Assembly: GCA_946407015.1 (NCBI GenBank)
Contig: CAMJML010000015.1
Location: 1-64,000 of the forward strand
Direction of reading: 5' to 3'
From: an uncultured Selenomonadales bacterium
Lineage (GTDB): Bacteria; Bacillota; Negativicutes; DSM-1736; Dendrosporobacteraceae
Length of the DNA: 64,000 nt
The position numbers and the translations under genes are program-made. Shown piece after piece: positions 8,220-16,696 of this stretch (position 1 is the first letter of the stretch; every line of letters begins with the position of its first letter). A model generated the notes under the pieces. The model saw only the letters and a program-made list of their open reading frames with translations. It did not search any database and was not told the DNA's origin.

Positions 8220-8507
8220 CTAATTCCTCGAATGCAACCTCACCCTTTCTCTGATCGTGACTTTTATTGCGTCTCCAGGTTGTTTACCGATCCTTGCTCT
8301 AATATCTTTACGAATGCCGATGATATGGCAAGGTGTTCCCATTCGCACCACACTACCATCATAATGTTCTCCGTCAAAGGTGGCGTGTACCGGAACGCGC
8401 CCCTTGCCAAATTCTGCTTTCACGTCAAATGGGATTTCAATATATGCACCATCAATGCCAGGTACTTTTTTGATTTTTGCTTCAAATTCATAGATTTTTG
8501 GGTTCAT
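8220..8507 (-). CDS. DUF1905 family protein
   Basis: A 95-residue beta-rich protein matching the DUF1905 pattern: YEFEAKI near the start, then [24 protein letters not shown] and a closing [15 protein letters not shown]. The biochemical role of the family is unknown; some members are fused to YdeI/OmpD-like domains. I start it at ATG 8507 with AAAGGG upstream, as the homology begins there. An upstream extension to 8549 would run up to the VOC gene, whose stop is 45 bases from this start. The two are probably one transcript. Confidence 0.8.
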   Translation of the reverse strand: MNPKIYEFEAKIKKVPGIDGAYIEIPFDVKAEFGKGRVPVHATFDGEHYDGSVVRMGTPCHIIGIRKDIRARIGKQPGDAIKVTIRERVRLHSRN

Positions 8508-8552
8508 GATGCTTTCCCTTTCAAATTTGCTATACTCAAAATGCACCAACTG

Positions 8553-8987
8553 TCAACTATCCCTTTTTTCCTCCCAAAGGCGTATGCGTTCTTCAAAACT
8601 CACTTCTTTGTGTACTTGATGCAGCATCCATTGATAGCCAAAAACATCTAAAAATATAGCATTTGTCACTCCATAATCAGGCAATTCAGTCACTGGCTGA
8701 AGTTCTGTGCAGCCCGCGCTGATAGCTTTTGAGAATGTTTCCTTGATATCAGGGACGCTAACATTAAACCAAATTGATTGAGGTTTATCCAGAGTTGGTG
8801 CTTTCAAGCCGAAATTCGGGTTTTCATCCAACATATGAAAGCCTACTCCGTATAGGGTAAAAACGACTTCGTTTTCACCTTTAGGAAAACTTGTAACCTC
8901 AACACGCTGGAGATCAAATATTTTTTCGTATAATTCCAATGCTTTCAAGCTATCTGCGATAACCATGTCAATTTCTACTCCGACCAT
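8553..8987 (-). CDS. VOC family protein (glyoxalase-like)
   Basis: A 144-residue vicinal oxygen chelate protein of the PhnB/glyoxalase type. EIDMVIADSLKALELYEKIF is the typical first strand and helix, and LDVFGYQWMLHQVH the last strand with a metal-ligand His. The C-terminal tail is charged. The start at ATG 8987 is chosen because GGTGGAG (8996-9002) lies eight bases upstream; the longer frame to 9035 has no good site. It is followed closely by the DUF1905 gene, probably co-transcribed. No substrate can be assigned. Confidence 0.85.
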   Translation of the reverse strand: MVGVEIDMVIADSLKALELYEKIFDLQRVEVTSFPKGENEVVFTLYGVGFHMLDENPNFGLKAPTLDKPQSIWFNVSVPDIKETFSKAISAGCTELQPVTELPDYGVTNAIFLDVFGYQWMLHQVHKEVSFEERIRLWEEKRDS

Positions 8988-9123
8988 TTTGAACACTCCA
9001 CCTTTTATAGATTTAACATTGTCCCGCTTTCCCATCCTACGTCTTTCAAACCTGTCTCCACCTGCCTCAAAGGCTGTATTTCCTTTTCTGCCAGGCGCAA
9101 CACGCGATCAATCTACTTTATTG

Positions 9124-11760
9124 TTACAGGATTTCTACATATCCTTCCGTTCCGTTTACCCGGATACGCTGACCGTCCTTGATCAGTTTCGTGACATTTT
9201 CCACGCCTACGACTGCCGGAAGGCCGTATTCCCTAGCTACTACAGCACCATGGGTCATAAGCCCGCCGATTTCCGTAACTAAACCGCTAGCCGAAACGAA
9301 TAAGGGTGTCCACCCCGGATCGGTGAAAGGTGCTACCAGAATATCACCTTTTTCTAAATCGGCTTCTTCTAGCTTGGTGACAACCCGTGCCCGCCCCTCC
9401 ACAACCCCTGATGAAACAGGGATTCCCGCCAAGGCTCTTTCAGGTAAGTCACGTGGAGCGTACGAGCCGAAAAGCGCCTCACCTTCACTGGTCAGCACTC
9501 GCGGCGGCTTCAGATTCTCATATTCTGCATATTTCTCCTTCAACAAAGTGATCTTGTCCCGGTCAACCTGACCCGTATTCACTGCAGCTATCAGTTCCTC
9601 CAGCGTCAGATAAAAAACATCCTCCGCCTGGTCTACCATCCCACGTTCCACCAACCTTGCGGCCTCTTCCATAATGGCTCGCTTATACTCATCAAGCAGA
9701 CTTACCATCAGATATTTGGGATACTCCCTAAGACCGATAAACTCGCGATACGTCCTGATGAGCTTGCTCATCAGTCGGGTTTTGAATTTACCGCCCAGCT
9801 TTCGTTCCAGACGCCGTAGCAGCGTTTGCGCTGCCTGTTCGGCTTCCGCCCTTCCTTGAGCAAACTTCAGGCGATGTTCGCCCGGCTCTGTGCTCTGGAT
9901 ATGACTGATGATAGATGGCACCAATTGAGTTGGTTTTTCCCGCCATCTAGACCGGGTAATGTCAATTTCACCCGGGCAGCGCATGCCGTATTTAACTAAA
10001 AAGGCTGCAAATGCGGGCTGAATCGCCGCGCCGCCCTCGATCCGCCCCAGGCCATCGAGGAAAGTAGCGTCGTCAGCTCCTTTCATGTACTCCAGCACGG
10101 CCGGATAGGGGCGGATGACATCCGCCAAATCGCCCAGCTCCAGGCCCATTTCCGTCGACACGTTGCCTGGCGCCGACTTAGTCAGTTCATCCAGCGGCGA
10201 TGGTTCGCCCAGCCAGCGGCGCGCCAGCCAACCGATCAGCATCGACGCCATCCAGGCTGCAAACACCGGCTTACCTATCACGTCCATAAAAACCATAAAA
10301 ACTTTGCCGAAATGATTGGCAAGTAAATCCAGCTTCTCCCGGCCCGAGCGCTGGGAAAGATCGCTCCGCAGCTCACTGATAATCTGTTCGCTGATTGCCG
10401 CTACATCAGGCGCTTCGATCTTTTCCCTGAACAGCATCTCAAACGTCGCCGCGGCAATCGTGCCTACGCTTTTTCTCATATAAGACTTCTCACCCGCAGC
10501 TCGTTTGCGCGGCCTTAGAGTGGCAATGAAATCACGGTGGCGGATGACCTCGGCGATGGCACTGCTCAACAACACGTCCGACTTGCTGTACAGTGCCGGT
10601 GCTGTCTTTCGGCCTAGCCACGAGGCCATTGAATCGGTTATATCGAAATATAGGCGTCCTCCAGCCGACACTATACTATATTGGCTGTCGATCGTCGCCA
10701 TTGTTTTCTCCCAAATAGACATTCCCAACGGCTTGACCGGATCGGTCATCATCTGAACATGGCCAAAGGAAATGTACACTCCCGATTTGGCGTCTGGCAA
10801 TTCCGGCAAAGGATATAACGTGGTTATCGGACGACTCTGAACAATATAAATCCTGCCGTCAGCATATCCCCATTCGATATCTTGGGGCCTGCCGAAATGC
10901 TCCTCAATCCGACTTCCCACCCGTGCCAATTCCAGGATAGCCTCGTCGGTCAACGCCTGCTCGCTTTGACGCTGCAAAGGGATGTCCCGCTCTTCCGTAC
11001 CGCCGTCGGCTAAGGGATAGATGGCCAGTTTTTTGACAGCGACCTGCCTTTTGATAATCCGCTCGGCCCGTACTTTGTAAAGGTCGGCGTTTACCAATCC
11101 TGATACCAACGCTTCTCCCAATCCGAATGCGGCGTCGATGGAAATCACCTTGCGGTTTCCTGTCACCGGATCAGCGGTAAACATGATGCCGGACACTTCA
11201 GGAAAAACCATCTGCTGCACGACCACCGACAATAGCACCTTGCGGTGGTCAAAGCCATTTTTGGCCCGGTAGGCGATTGCCCTGTCAGTAAACAGAGAAG
11301 CCCAGCATTTGCGGACATGGACGAGAAGCTCGGTTTCCCCCTTGATATTTAGATAGGTATCCTGCTGCCCGGCAAAGGATGCTCCCGGCAGGTCTTCCGC
11401 CGTAGCACTGGAACGGACGGCATAGGCATACTGACTGCCCGTTTTCTGCCAAGCCCGAATAATCTCCTGGTGGATAGGTGAAGGAATATCGAGGTTTTCA
11501 AGATACGTCCTTATACGCAGGCCCACTGCCTTGATGGTTTTAAGGGATTCAACATCTATGGCCTGCAAAGCGTCCAGCAGTCTGCTAAACTCATCGCTCC
11601 GGTTCACAAAATCGGTATAAGCCTGGGTGGTAATGCAAAAGCCTGTAGGCACATTAACCCCTGGAACATTGCACAATTCGCCAAGATTTGCCCCTTTTCC
11701 CCCGACCAAAGCAAGACTAGATTTATCCGTTTCCGAGAAGTAAAGCACATATTGCTTCAT
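9124..11760 (-). CDS. rph: Rifampicin phosphotransferase-like, PEP-synthase-type enzyme
   Basis: An 878-residue three-domain protein. Residues 1 to about 320 form an ATP-grasp domain (LVGGKGANLGEL, AVRSSATAEDLPGASFAGQQDTYLN, GIMFTADPVT). The central part, about 330-750, corresponds to the rifampicin-binding domain. The last 90 residues are the swivelling phosphohistidine domain (GGLMTHGAVVAREYGLPAVVG) with the catalytic His. Rph transfers the beta-phosphate of ATP to rifampicin O-21. Length and domain order fit Rph rather than PEP synthase, which has a C-terminal TIM barrel missing here. The drug specificity is inferred from family resemblance. It is more GC-rich than its neighbours. Confidence 0.82.
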   Translation of the reverse strand: MKQYVLYFSETDKSSLALVGGKGANLGELCNVPGVNVPTGFCITTQAYTDFVNRSDEFSRLLDALQAIDVESLKTIKAVGLRIRTYLENLDIPSPIHQEIIRAWQKTGSQYAYAVRSSATAEDLPGASFAGQQDTYLNIKGETELLVHVRKCWASLFTDRAIAYRAKNGFDHRKVLLSVVVQQMVFPEVSGIMFTADPVTGNRKVISIDAAFGLGEALVSGLVNADLYKVRAERIIKRQVAVKKLAIYPLADGGTEERDIPLQRQSEQALTDEAILELARVGSRIEEHFGRPQDIEWGYADGRIYIVQSRPITTLYPLPELPDAKSGVYISFGHVQMMTDPVKPLGMSIWEKTMATIDSQYSIVSAGGRLYFDITDSMASWLGRKTAPALYSKSDVLLSSAIAEVIRHRDFIATLRPRKRAAGEKSYMRKSVGTIAAATFEMLFREKIEAPDVAAISEQIISELRSDLSQRSGREKLDLLANHFGKVFMVFMDVIGKPVFAAWMASMLIGWLARRWLGEPSPLDELTKSAPGNVSTEMGLELGDLADVIRPYPAVLEYMKGADDATFLDGLGRIEGGAAIQPAFAAFLVKYGMRCPGEIDITRSRWREKPTQLVPSIISHIQSTEPGEHRLKFAQGRAEAEQAAQTLLRRLERKLGGKFKTRLMSKLIRTYREFIGLREYPKYLMVSLLDEYKRAIMEEAARLVERGMVDQAEDVFYLTLEELIAAVNTGQVDRDKITLLKEKYAEYENLKPPRVLTSEGEALFGSYAPRDLPERALAGIPVSSGVVEGRARVVTKLEEADLEKGDILVAPFTDPGWTPLFVSASGLVTEIGGLMTHGAVVAREYGLPAVVGVENVTKLIKDGQRIRVNGTEGYVEIL

Positions 11761-12236
11761 GCTACTATTCCTTTCTGAAAAGAGTACCTAAAAATTAATT
11801 TCCTTAAAAATTGCAAGATACTTTTATCGCAAAATAGCTATACCGCCGCTTCTAAAAAGGTTGGCTATTTTCACTATTGCCAGTAATACTATTCTCATGT
11901 TGGTGATCCTAGATACCTAAAAAAAATGTAAAAATTTAATCCGGGCAAGAGGATTTTCAACCAGCCAGCCGACTCACGCTCACGTTGTTTAACGGCTACA
12001 AAAACCGCCCAGTAATTTGAAGGAAATTCATTGAAACCAAGCCGAATCCGGCTAACAGATTCCTACTCGGCATAAGCCAAGAATTTGAACTCTTATCAGT
12101 AAAATGGTCACTTGCTCATCTTTACGTCAATGGTACCCATAGTCATGGAGCCAGTTCATGGTTGGGTTTTCTTTTCAGCGGAATAAACCACCCTACAGAT
12201 GTTTTGGGGATAGAAAAACACTATTCTTTTCAATTT
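11761..12236. other. Intergenic region, no gene recognised
   Basis: About 475 bases upstream of rph and downstream of the nucleotidyltransferase gene. I see no convincing open frame, riboswitch or strong hairpin. It presumably holds the rph promoter and the 3' end of the neighbouring transcript. Confidence 0.5.
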
Positions 12237-13106
12237 TTAATAATAATCAAATGCATGGCCTTCAACCATGTATTTACTAGTCAAGTCTTCAACTTCTTTA
12301 ACAATAATTGCAATTTGTTCGATTAAACTGCTCAGCCTGTCTTGGTCAGAGCTAACTGAACTGAAGATATCATCGATCCTATTGTGAAAATCTGGCGGGA
12401 TAATCATAAGAGTATCAATTTTATCCAAAGCTCCATTTTCATTCATTATGTATGTCTTGTTAAGAGCGTACAGCACTTGTATTAAACAGGAGACTATACG
12501 ATAAAAACAGCCAGCGGCGTATACTACGTCTCTTCTTGCTATGCTCTTGCGGGCAAAGATTAAGGAGAAGCTTGCTTCCCATAAAAACTTATTTACTATC
12601 CCTCTTTGGACTGATACAGGATAAGGGGTTATTCTTTCTTTCAGCTTAGAAACCGTGTCAGTTGACTCCCAGAGTAGTTTACAATAATAAGTTTCAGCCA
12701 CATAGATCGCATTGACAAATCCATGAGGGTGCCCCGGATAATAGTCAATTGTAATCTTTTCCTGCAAACAATCATCGATAACACGGACAACTCTGTCTAA
12801 GTCCCGCAGTAAAAAATCAACTGGCATATTATCTATTGTTAGCCAGCCTCCGCCATTTATCCATGTTCCCCATTCACCAAGCTTAGTTATAAGATTCATA
12901 CGCTGCATGTCATCTAACTTTGTTGCTACATGATTTATTTTATCTAAATCCAGCGCCGCACCATCACTATAGTAGATGCCAATATCAATATCCGATTTTG
13001 CTGTAGCATTACCGCGTGCCCGAGAGCCGCCAAGTACGATTGCTTCTATGCCTTTAATACCGATTAGTGAGTCAATAATTCTTTTTATCGTATATTCAGC
13101 CTGCAT
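12237..13106 (-). CDS. Nucleotidyltransferase-domain protein (Pol beta superfamily)
   Basis: A 289-residue protein with the minimal nucleotidyltransferase signature GGSRARGNATAKSDIDIGIY near residues 27-46 and a third acidic position in MPVDFLL near 100. The rest is helical, resembling DUF4037-type C-terminal regions. Some relatives adenylylate aminoglycosides, others modify proteins or tRNA, so the substrate is open. ATG 13106 is preferred because GGAGGG lies six bases upstream. It lies just downstream of the Vat-like gene (51-base gap), so the two may share a transcript. Confidence 0.8.
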   Translation of the reverse strand: MQAEYTIKRIIDSLIGIKGIEAIVLGGSRARGNATAKSDIDIGIYYSDGAALDLDKINHVATKLDDMQRMNLITKLGEWGTWINGGGWLTIDNMPVDFLLRDLDRVVRVIDDCLQEKITIDYYPGHPHGFVNAIYVAETYYCKLLWESTDTVSKLKERITPYPVSVQRGIVNKFLWEASFSLIFARKSIARRDVVYAAGCFYRIVSCLIQVLYALNKTYIMNENGALDKIDTLMIIPPDFHNRIDDIFSSVSSDQDRLSSLIEQIAIIVKEVEDLTSKYMVEGHAFDYY

Positions 13107-13157
13107 GACTAACCCTCCATTCATAATACAAATTCTGTCGGTGCTTAGCCTTTCACT

Positions 13158-13805
13158 TTAATTCTCCAATGATTTTTTCACTATAGCAATATCATTAACG
13201 GAAACCAATAGCTCAAGCTGATCAAATATCTTTTGCTCATTCCAGTTCCACCATTGGAGCCTCAACAGCAATTCAATCATTTCATCACTAAACCGCTTTT
13301 TAATCAATTGGGCCGGGTTGCCGCCGACGATCGCATAAGCTTCTACATTTTTTGTTATGGTCGCATTGGCGGCGATAATTGCCCCATCACCAATCTGAAC
13401 CCCCGGCATAATTGTAACATTCTGCCCAATCCATACATCATTGCCGATCAAGGTATCTCCTTTAAACGGCAGCTGATCCACTGCAGGTGTAACCTTCTCC
13501 CAGCCTCCACCAAAGATATTGAACGGATATGTTGTAATGCCGTCCATACGGTGGTTCGCTCCGTTCATAATAAATATCACGCCTTCAGCAATAGCACAGA
13601 ATTTCCCAATGATTAATTTATCCCCAAGAAATTCATAATGATGCTGGATGCGTTCATAGAAATTCTCGGGAGAATTGGTGTTGTCACTGTAATATGTATA
13701 ATCACCAATCTCCACATTTGGCTTGCCTGGCAGGTTTTTTATATAGCAAACCGTCTTTATATTTTCGTTGGGATATAGTTTATTTTTGTCTGGTGCTACC
13801 GCCAT
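13158..13805 (-). CDS. vat: Vat-type xenobiotic O-acetyltransferase (streptogramin A)
   Basis: A 215-residue left-handed beta-helix acyltransferase. The hexapeptide repeats run from GDKLIIGKFCAIAEGV to IGDGAIIAANATI. The loop NGANHRMDG contains the catalytic His of the Vat family, and LPFKGDTLIGNDVWIGQNV, GGNPAQLIKKRF and LQWWNW match VatA-VatD proteins from memory. Those enzymes acetylate virginiamycin M-type streptogramins in the cytosol; XAT relatives take chloramphenicol. The drug range here is inferred. It is the fourth resistance-family gene in nine kilobases and lies directly upstream of the nucleotidyltransferase gene. Confidence 0.87.
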   Translation of the reverse strand: MAVAPDKNKLYPNENIKTVCYIKNLPGKPNVEIGDYTYYSDNTNSPENFYERIQHHYEFLGDKLIIGKFCAIAEGVIFIMNGANHRMDGITTYPFNIFGGGWEKVTPAVDQLPFKGDTLIGNDVWIGQNVTIMPGVQIGDGAIIAANATITKNVEAYAIVGGNPAQLIKKRFSDEMIELLLRLQWWNWNEQKIFDQLELLVSVNDIAIVKKSLEN

Positions 13806-13883
13806 ATTGGCACTTCCTTTCGAATTCGTCTACCTGCTTAACTAGCAAGACCACCTTAATTATTCATCTTCTACTTTCTATAT

Positions 13884-13916
13884 AGCAGCAAGCCCTCGAA
13901 CAGATGGCTTGCTGCT
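13884..13916. repeat. 11-bp inverted repeat between the HAD-NUDIX and vat genes
   Basis: AGCAGCAAGCC (13884-13894) pairs perfectly with 13906-13916. No clear T tract follows on the minus strand. It lies between the 3' end of the HAD-NUDIX gene and the vat start, so it may be a weak terminator or an operator. Confidence 0.5.
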
Positions 13917-14048
13917 TATTCTGTTTGTAATGATCAAGTTTCATACGATCTTTGCTGTAGCAATATTGTGAAAAAATCAAGGTGCCCTCAACCAATGACT
14001 AATTCTATTCACCAAGCATGGTATTGTCCCTGGGATTACTCTACGTAT

Positions 14049-15287
14049 TCATCGAAAAAAAGAAAAACTTTGGTTCGCCAGAGCATCTGTCAACCATTGT
14101 GGATGCATGTTTAGTATATTCGTTGGTAAATGACTTGTCTCAAAGAAAGCAGCTTCCGCAATTTCACGATTGTCCGCTTGCATACATCCGCCTGTTATAC
14201 AACATAAAAAACTCAAGGTAATGAAGTGAGTAGTAACACCAGACGGATAAGAAACAACTTGCGAAACGGGATCTGAATAGACGCCTATTAATTTCTTTAC
14301 GTCCACAATCAAACTCAGCTCTTCTTGTATTTCCCGTTTAATCGCTTCTACAACCGTTTCACCAATTTCCAGGTGACCTGACGGAAGGCTCCATAGGCCA
14401 TTGTCATTACGTTTCACCAATAGTACCTGATGCTGTGCATTGAATATTACTGCGGCTACACCAGGCTTTACATCATCCGGCCATAAAAAGCCTGGATGCC
14501 TCCAGCACTTCACTTTCACATCAGGCTTAAACAAATCCAAAAGATTAGGAATAATTTTGTCTGGCATCCGATAATCGTACTTTGACGAAAAACACAACTT
14601 ATCTTTGGATAAAAGAATAGCATCGATTCCTTGTCGATGTGCTCCTAAGATATCTGTTTCCAGGCTATCGCCGATCATGACCATTCGTGAACCAGGAATA
14701 ACTCGCCTGAAAACAATTGAAAAAATATAAGAGTATGGCTTACCAATAATCAGTGGTTGGTTCCCACTAACCATGCGAATCATCTCAACAATCGCTCCTG
14801 TTGCCATGCATCGGCCATTTTGCCCCGGAAATGATTGATCCGCATTTGTAGCAATAAACCGTGATCCTTTCTCTAGATGTCTTATAGCTTGCTGGATTTG
14901 AATAAAATTCGCATTTTCATTATAACCAACCACAACAGCTTGGCAACTAACATCCATTCTTGTACAAATACCGAGGGCTTCCAATTCGCTAATAAATCCT
15001 TCAGTGGCAATTGCAAAAACATCTGAGATATTATTTTCAGCTAGGTACTGAGCAGTCGCCCAACCAGAAGTAATGATTTCTTCTTTTGATACTGGTATCT
15101 TCATTGAATTCAGTCGATCGCATAACTCTTGTCTTGTTGGCCGTGGATCATTCGTCAAGAAATAAATTTTTTTTCCCAGTGCCCGCAGTTTTCTGATACA
15201 GCTTCTACTCCCTACCAAAATAGCATCACCACAATAAATTACACCATCAAGGTCAAACAAAAAAACATCATATTGATCGGCAATCAT
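14049..15287 (-). CDS. HAD-IIA phosphatase fused to a NUDIX hydrolase
   Basis: A 412-residue two-domain enzyme. Residues 1 to about 255 are a NagD-like HAD phosphatase (FDLDGVIY, FLTNDPR, IIGKPYSYIF, MIGDSLETDI). Residues about 270-400 are a NUDIX hydrolase with the complete box GHLEIGETVVEAIKREIQEEL and an upstream strand with AAVIFNAQHQVLLVKR. NUDIX domains cleave nucleoside diphosphate derivatives and HAD-IIA domains remove phosphates, so sequential breakdown of a nucleotide-like compound is an inference. A ykkC-family riboswitch with a terminator lies directly upstream. ATG 15287 and GTG 15293 are both possible starts, the ribosome site AAGGGG suiting the GTG. Confidence 0.88.
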   Translation of the reverse strand: MIADQYDVFLFDLDGVIYCGDAILVGSRSCIRKLRALGKKIYFLTNDPRPTRQELCDRLNSMKIPVSKEEIITSGWATAQYLAENNISDVFAIATEGFISELEALGICTRMDVSCQAVVVGYNENANFIQIQQAIRHLEKGSRFIATNADQSFPGQNGRCMATGAIVEMIRMVSGNQPLIIGKPYSYIFSIVFRRVIPGSRMVMIGDSLETDILGAHRQGIDAILLSKDKLCFSSKYDYRMPDKIIPNLLDLFKPDVKVKCWRHPGFLWPDDVKPGVAAVIFNAQHQVLLVKRNDNGLWSLPSGHLEIGETVVEAIKREIQEELSLIVDVKKLIGVYSDPVSQVVSYPSGVTTHFITLSFLCCITGGCMQADNREIAEAAFFETSHLPTNILNMHPQWLTDALANQSFSFFR

Positions 15288-15303
15288 GAACACTCGACCC
15301 CTT

Positions 15304-15370
15304 CCAAAAAAATAAGCCCGGGGAGATATCTTGACGCACTTAAATACGCCAAGCTATCCCCCTCGGGCTT
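15304..15370 (-). terminator. Riboswitch-controlled transcription terminator
   Basis: On the minus strand AAGCCCGAGGGGGATA (15355-15370) pairs with TATCTCCCCGGGCTT (15314-15328), followed by ATTTTTTT. The 5' arm is also the last conserved segment of the upstream aptamer, so the two folds exclude each other: ligand binding should prevent termination. The start codon follows only about ten bases after the T run. Confidence 0.85.
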
Positions 15371-15452
15371 TTTATGCCAATAGGTGCCCCCGCAAAGCGG
15401 GCTGTAGCGCTCGGTCGCAGCCCTCGTAAGAGGCGGAACCCTAGCTACCTTT
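15361..15452 (-). ncRNA. ykkC-family riboswitch aptamer (probably subtype 2)
   Basis: On the minus strand the ykkC landmarks appear in order. AGGTAGCTAGGGTTCCGC (15433-15450) is followed by a CCTC/GAGG hairpin. Next is a GGGCTG/CAGCCC stem enclosing a CGACCGAGCGC loop, then a CCCGC/GCGGG hairpin, ACCT pairing back to AGGT, and GGCATAAAAAGCCCGAGG. The loop departs from the guanidine-I consensus as I remember it (CUGGUCCGAGAG). Together with the NUDIX gene downstream, this favours the subtype 2 variants, especially 2c (ADP/dADP-type ligands, known next to NUDIX genes), over guanidine. The family call is firm; the ligand is inferred. Confidence 0.8.
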
Positions 15453-15491
15453 CCAAGCTTGAAAAAATTATTATTTTATTGATATTTTATA

Positions 15492-15520
15492 ATTGTATCA
15501 TGACTATATTTTTTTGTCTT
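15492..15520 (-). promoter_or_regulatory. Promoter of the riboswitch-HAD-NUDIX transcript
   Basis: On the minus strand there is a -35 AAGACA (15515-15520), a 17-base spacer and a -10 TACAAT (15492-15497) in an AT-rich stretch 40 bases upstream of the aptamer. Confidence 0.55.
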
Positions 15521-15552
15521 TATTTTTTATCGCTATTTTATGAGATACTCCA

Positions 15553-15963
15553 TTAGTGATGATTTCCGGTATCGTAACACCATTTCGCTATTTCGGCGAT
15601 AAGCGGGAGTGGTAACGGCTCGCTGTACGGAAACTGCACCGTGCCTTTGCTTGTTTTGTATTCCGTAAGCTTTTCGCTGAAATGTGCAACGGCCTTATCG
15701 CCAGGATACAGTCCAATATGCTTTTTAAATGCCGCAAAGTGAATGATGTTCTGTTTATGCCAGTAAGTTGGCATACTCCAAGAGATACGCTCTTCCGCAT
15801 TAGGGAGTGCGGTACGGAGTGTACCTCGCACTTGATTTAAGAATTGCTGAACATCTTTCGGCTGTGCAGCAATATAGGCATCAATCGTTTTCGGCGACTC
15901 GCCGCAGTAATGGTCTTGATTTGTGTTCTTGAACTCCCGTCCGCATTTTGGACATTGCCACAT
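15553..15963 (-). CDS. DUF1801 (YdhG-like) protein with an N-terminal zinc ribbon
   Basis: A 136-residue protein. Residues 1-20 form a short zinc-binding segment (CPKCGREF then HYC), and from about residue 28 there is a DUF1801 domain (YIAAQPKDVQQFLNQVRGTLR, ISWSMPTYW, IIHFAAFKKHIGLYPG). DUF1801 includes the frataxin-like iron chaperone of Bacillus, so a role in metal handling is possible but not shown. GAGGCG lies about ten bases before ATG 15963. It is directly preceded by remnants of a VOC gene that runs into its ribosome site. Confidence 0.85.
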   Translation of the reverse strand: MWQCPKCGREFKNTNQDHYCGESPKTIDAYIAAQPKDVQQFLNQVRGTLRTALPNAEERISWSMPTYWHKQNIIHFAAFKKHIGLYPGDKAVAHFSEKLTEYKTSKGTVQFPYSEPLPLPLIAEIAKWCYDTGNHH

Positions 15964-16059
15964 AGTGTATTCGCCTCGCTCTCAAATACTCTTTCGTAAA
16001 ATACCATTACCTCTATCGCATTCGCTACAACCATGTTCAATGTTAATTGGCTACCCCAT
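15964..16059 (-). pseudogene. Remnant of a VOC-family gene (N-terminus only)
   Basis: Translation of this short stretch gives QLTLNMVVANAIEVMVFYER, the first strand and helix of a PhnB/glyoxalase-type protein. An AAGGAG and an ATG (16059) sit at the expected place but one frame off, and the rest of the protein is missing. The DUF1801 gene begins where the VOC homology stops. It looks like a deletion fusion of two genes. Confidence 0.6.
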
Positions 16060-16164
16060 ATTTTGACGCTCCTTTTCAATAATAGCATAGAAAATAGATT
16101 CTATCGAAATCCTACTAAGCACAGATAAATTCCTGTTTGTCTGTGCCTTACAAAACATTGCACT

Positions 16165-16629
16165 TTAACTATGAAAAAACTTCGTCAACCTATCCTCCAG
16201 TTGGGCAAGAACCAACGGCCACGCCTGTTCATGCTTGTCCCTCGATTCTTCATCCGGAAAACCTGCATGATTTAATTGTAATACTGTTCCGTCTTCAACC
16301 TTTTTTAATTCCACAGTCACAACCGTTTCAGCACCTTTGGTACCATCAGAACCCGTTAACCATGTAAGTTCAACCAGTTGGTCAGGTACAAGGCGAAGAA
16401 AACGGCCATAGTGGGGATGACGATTCCCTGCGAAAGCTGTCTCAAAGTAAAAAACAGTGTTGACTTCCCCTTTCATCAAGACTGAACCTGGTTCTGCAAA
16501 CCAGAAATCAAACTGTTCTATCCAAACACGGTACAATACATTGGGTGGAAATGACATTGCCTTCTCGACAGAAAGCCTAAATGGTCGTAATGATAAATCA
16601 GGCATACAAATTGGTATTGTTTGTTTCAT
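16165..16629 (-). CDS. SRPBCC/AHSA1 domain protein
   Basis: A 154-residue protein of the activator-of-Hsp90-ATPase-homologue-1-like (SRPBCC, START-like) superfamily. FPPNVLYRVWIEQFDFWFAEPG, GRFLRLVPDQLVELTWL and TVVTVELKKVEDGTVLQLNH mark the helix-grip fold with its hydrophobic pocket. Bacterial members bind small lipophilic ligands; no ligand is known here. AAGGGG lies eight bases upstream of ATG 16629. It is a single gene separated from its neighbours by non-coding gaps. Confidence 0.85.
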   Translation of the reverse strand: MKQTIPICMPDLSLRPFRLSVEKAMSFPPNVLYRVWIEQFDFWFAEPGSVLMKGEVNTVFYFETAFAGNRHPHYGRFLRLVPDQLVELTWLTGSDGTKGAETVVTVELKKVEDGTVLQLNHAGFPDEESRDKHEQAWPLVLAQLEDRLTKFFHS

Positions 16630-16696
16630 GGGTTAATCCCCTTAACTTAAATTTCATTTTCATCTACCTATTATACAACTGAAAAGGATATGATCC

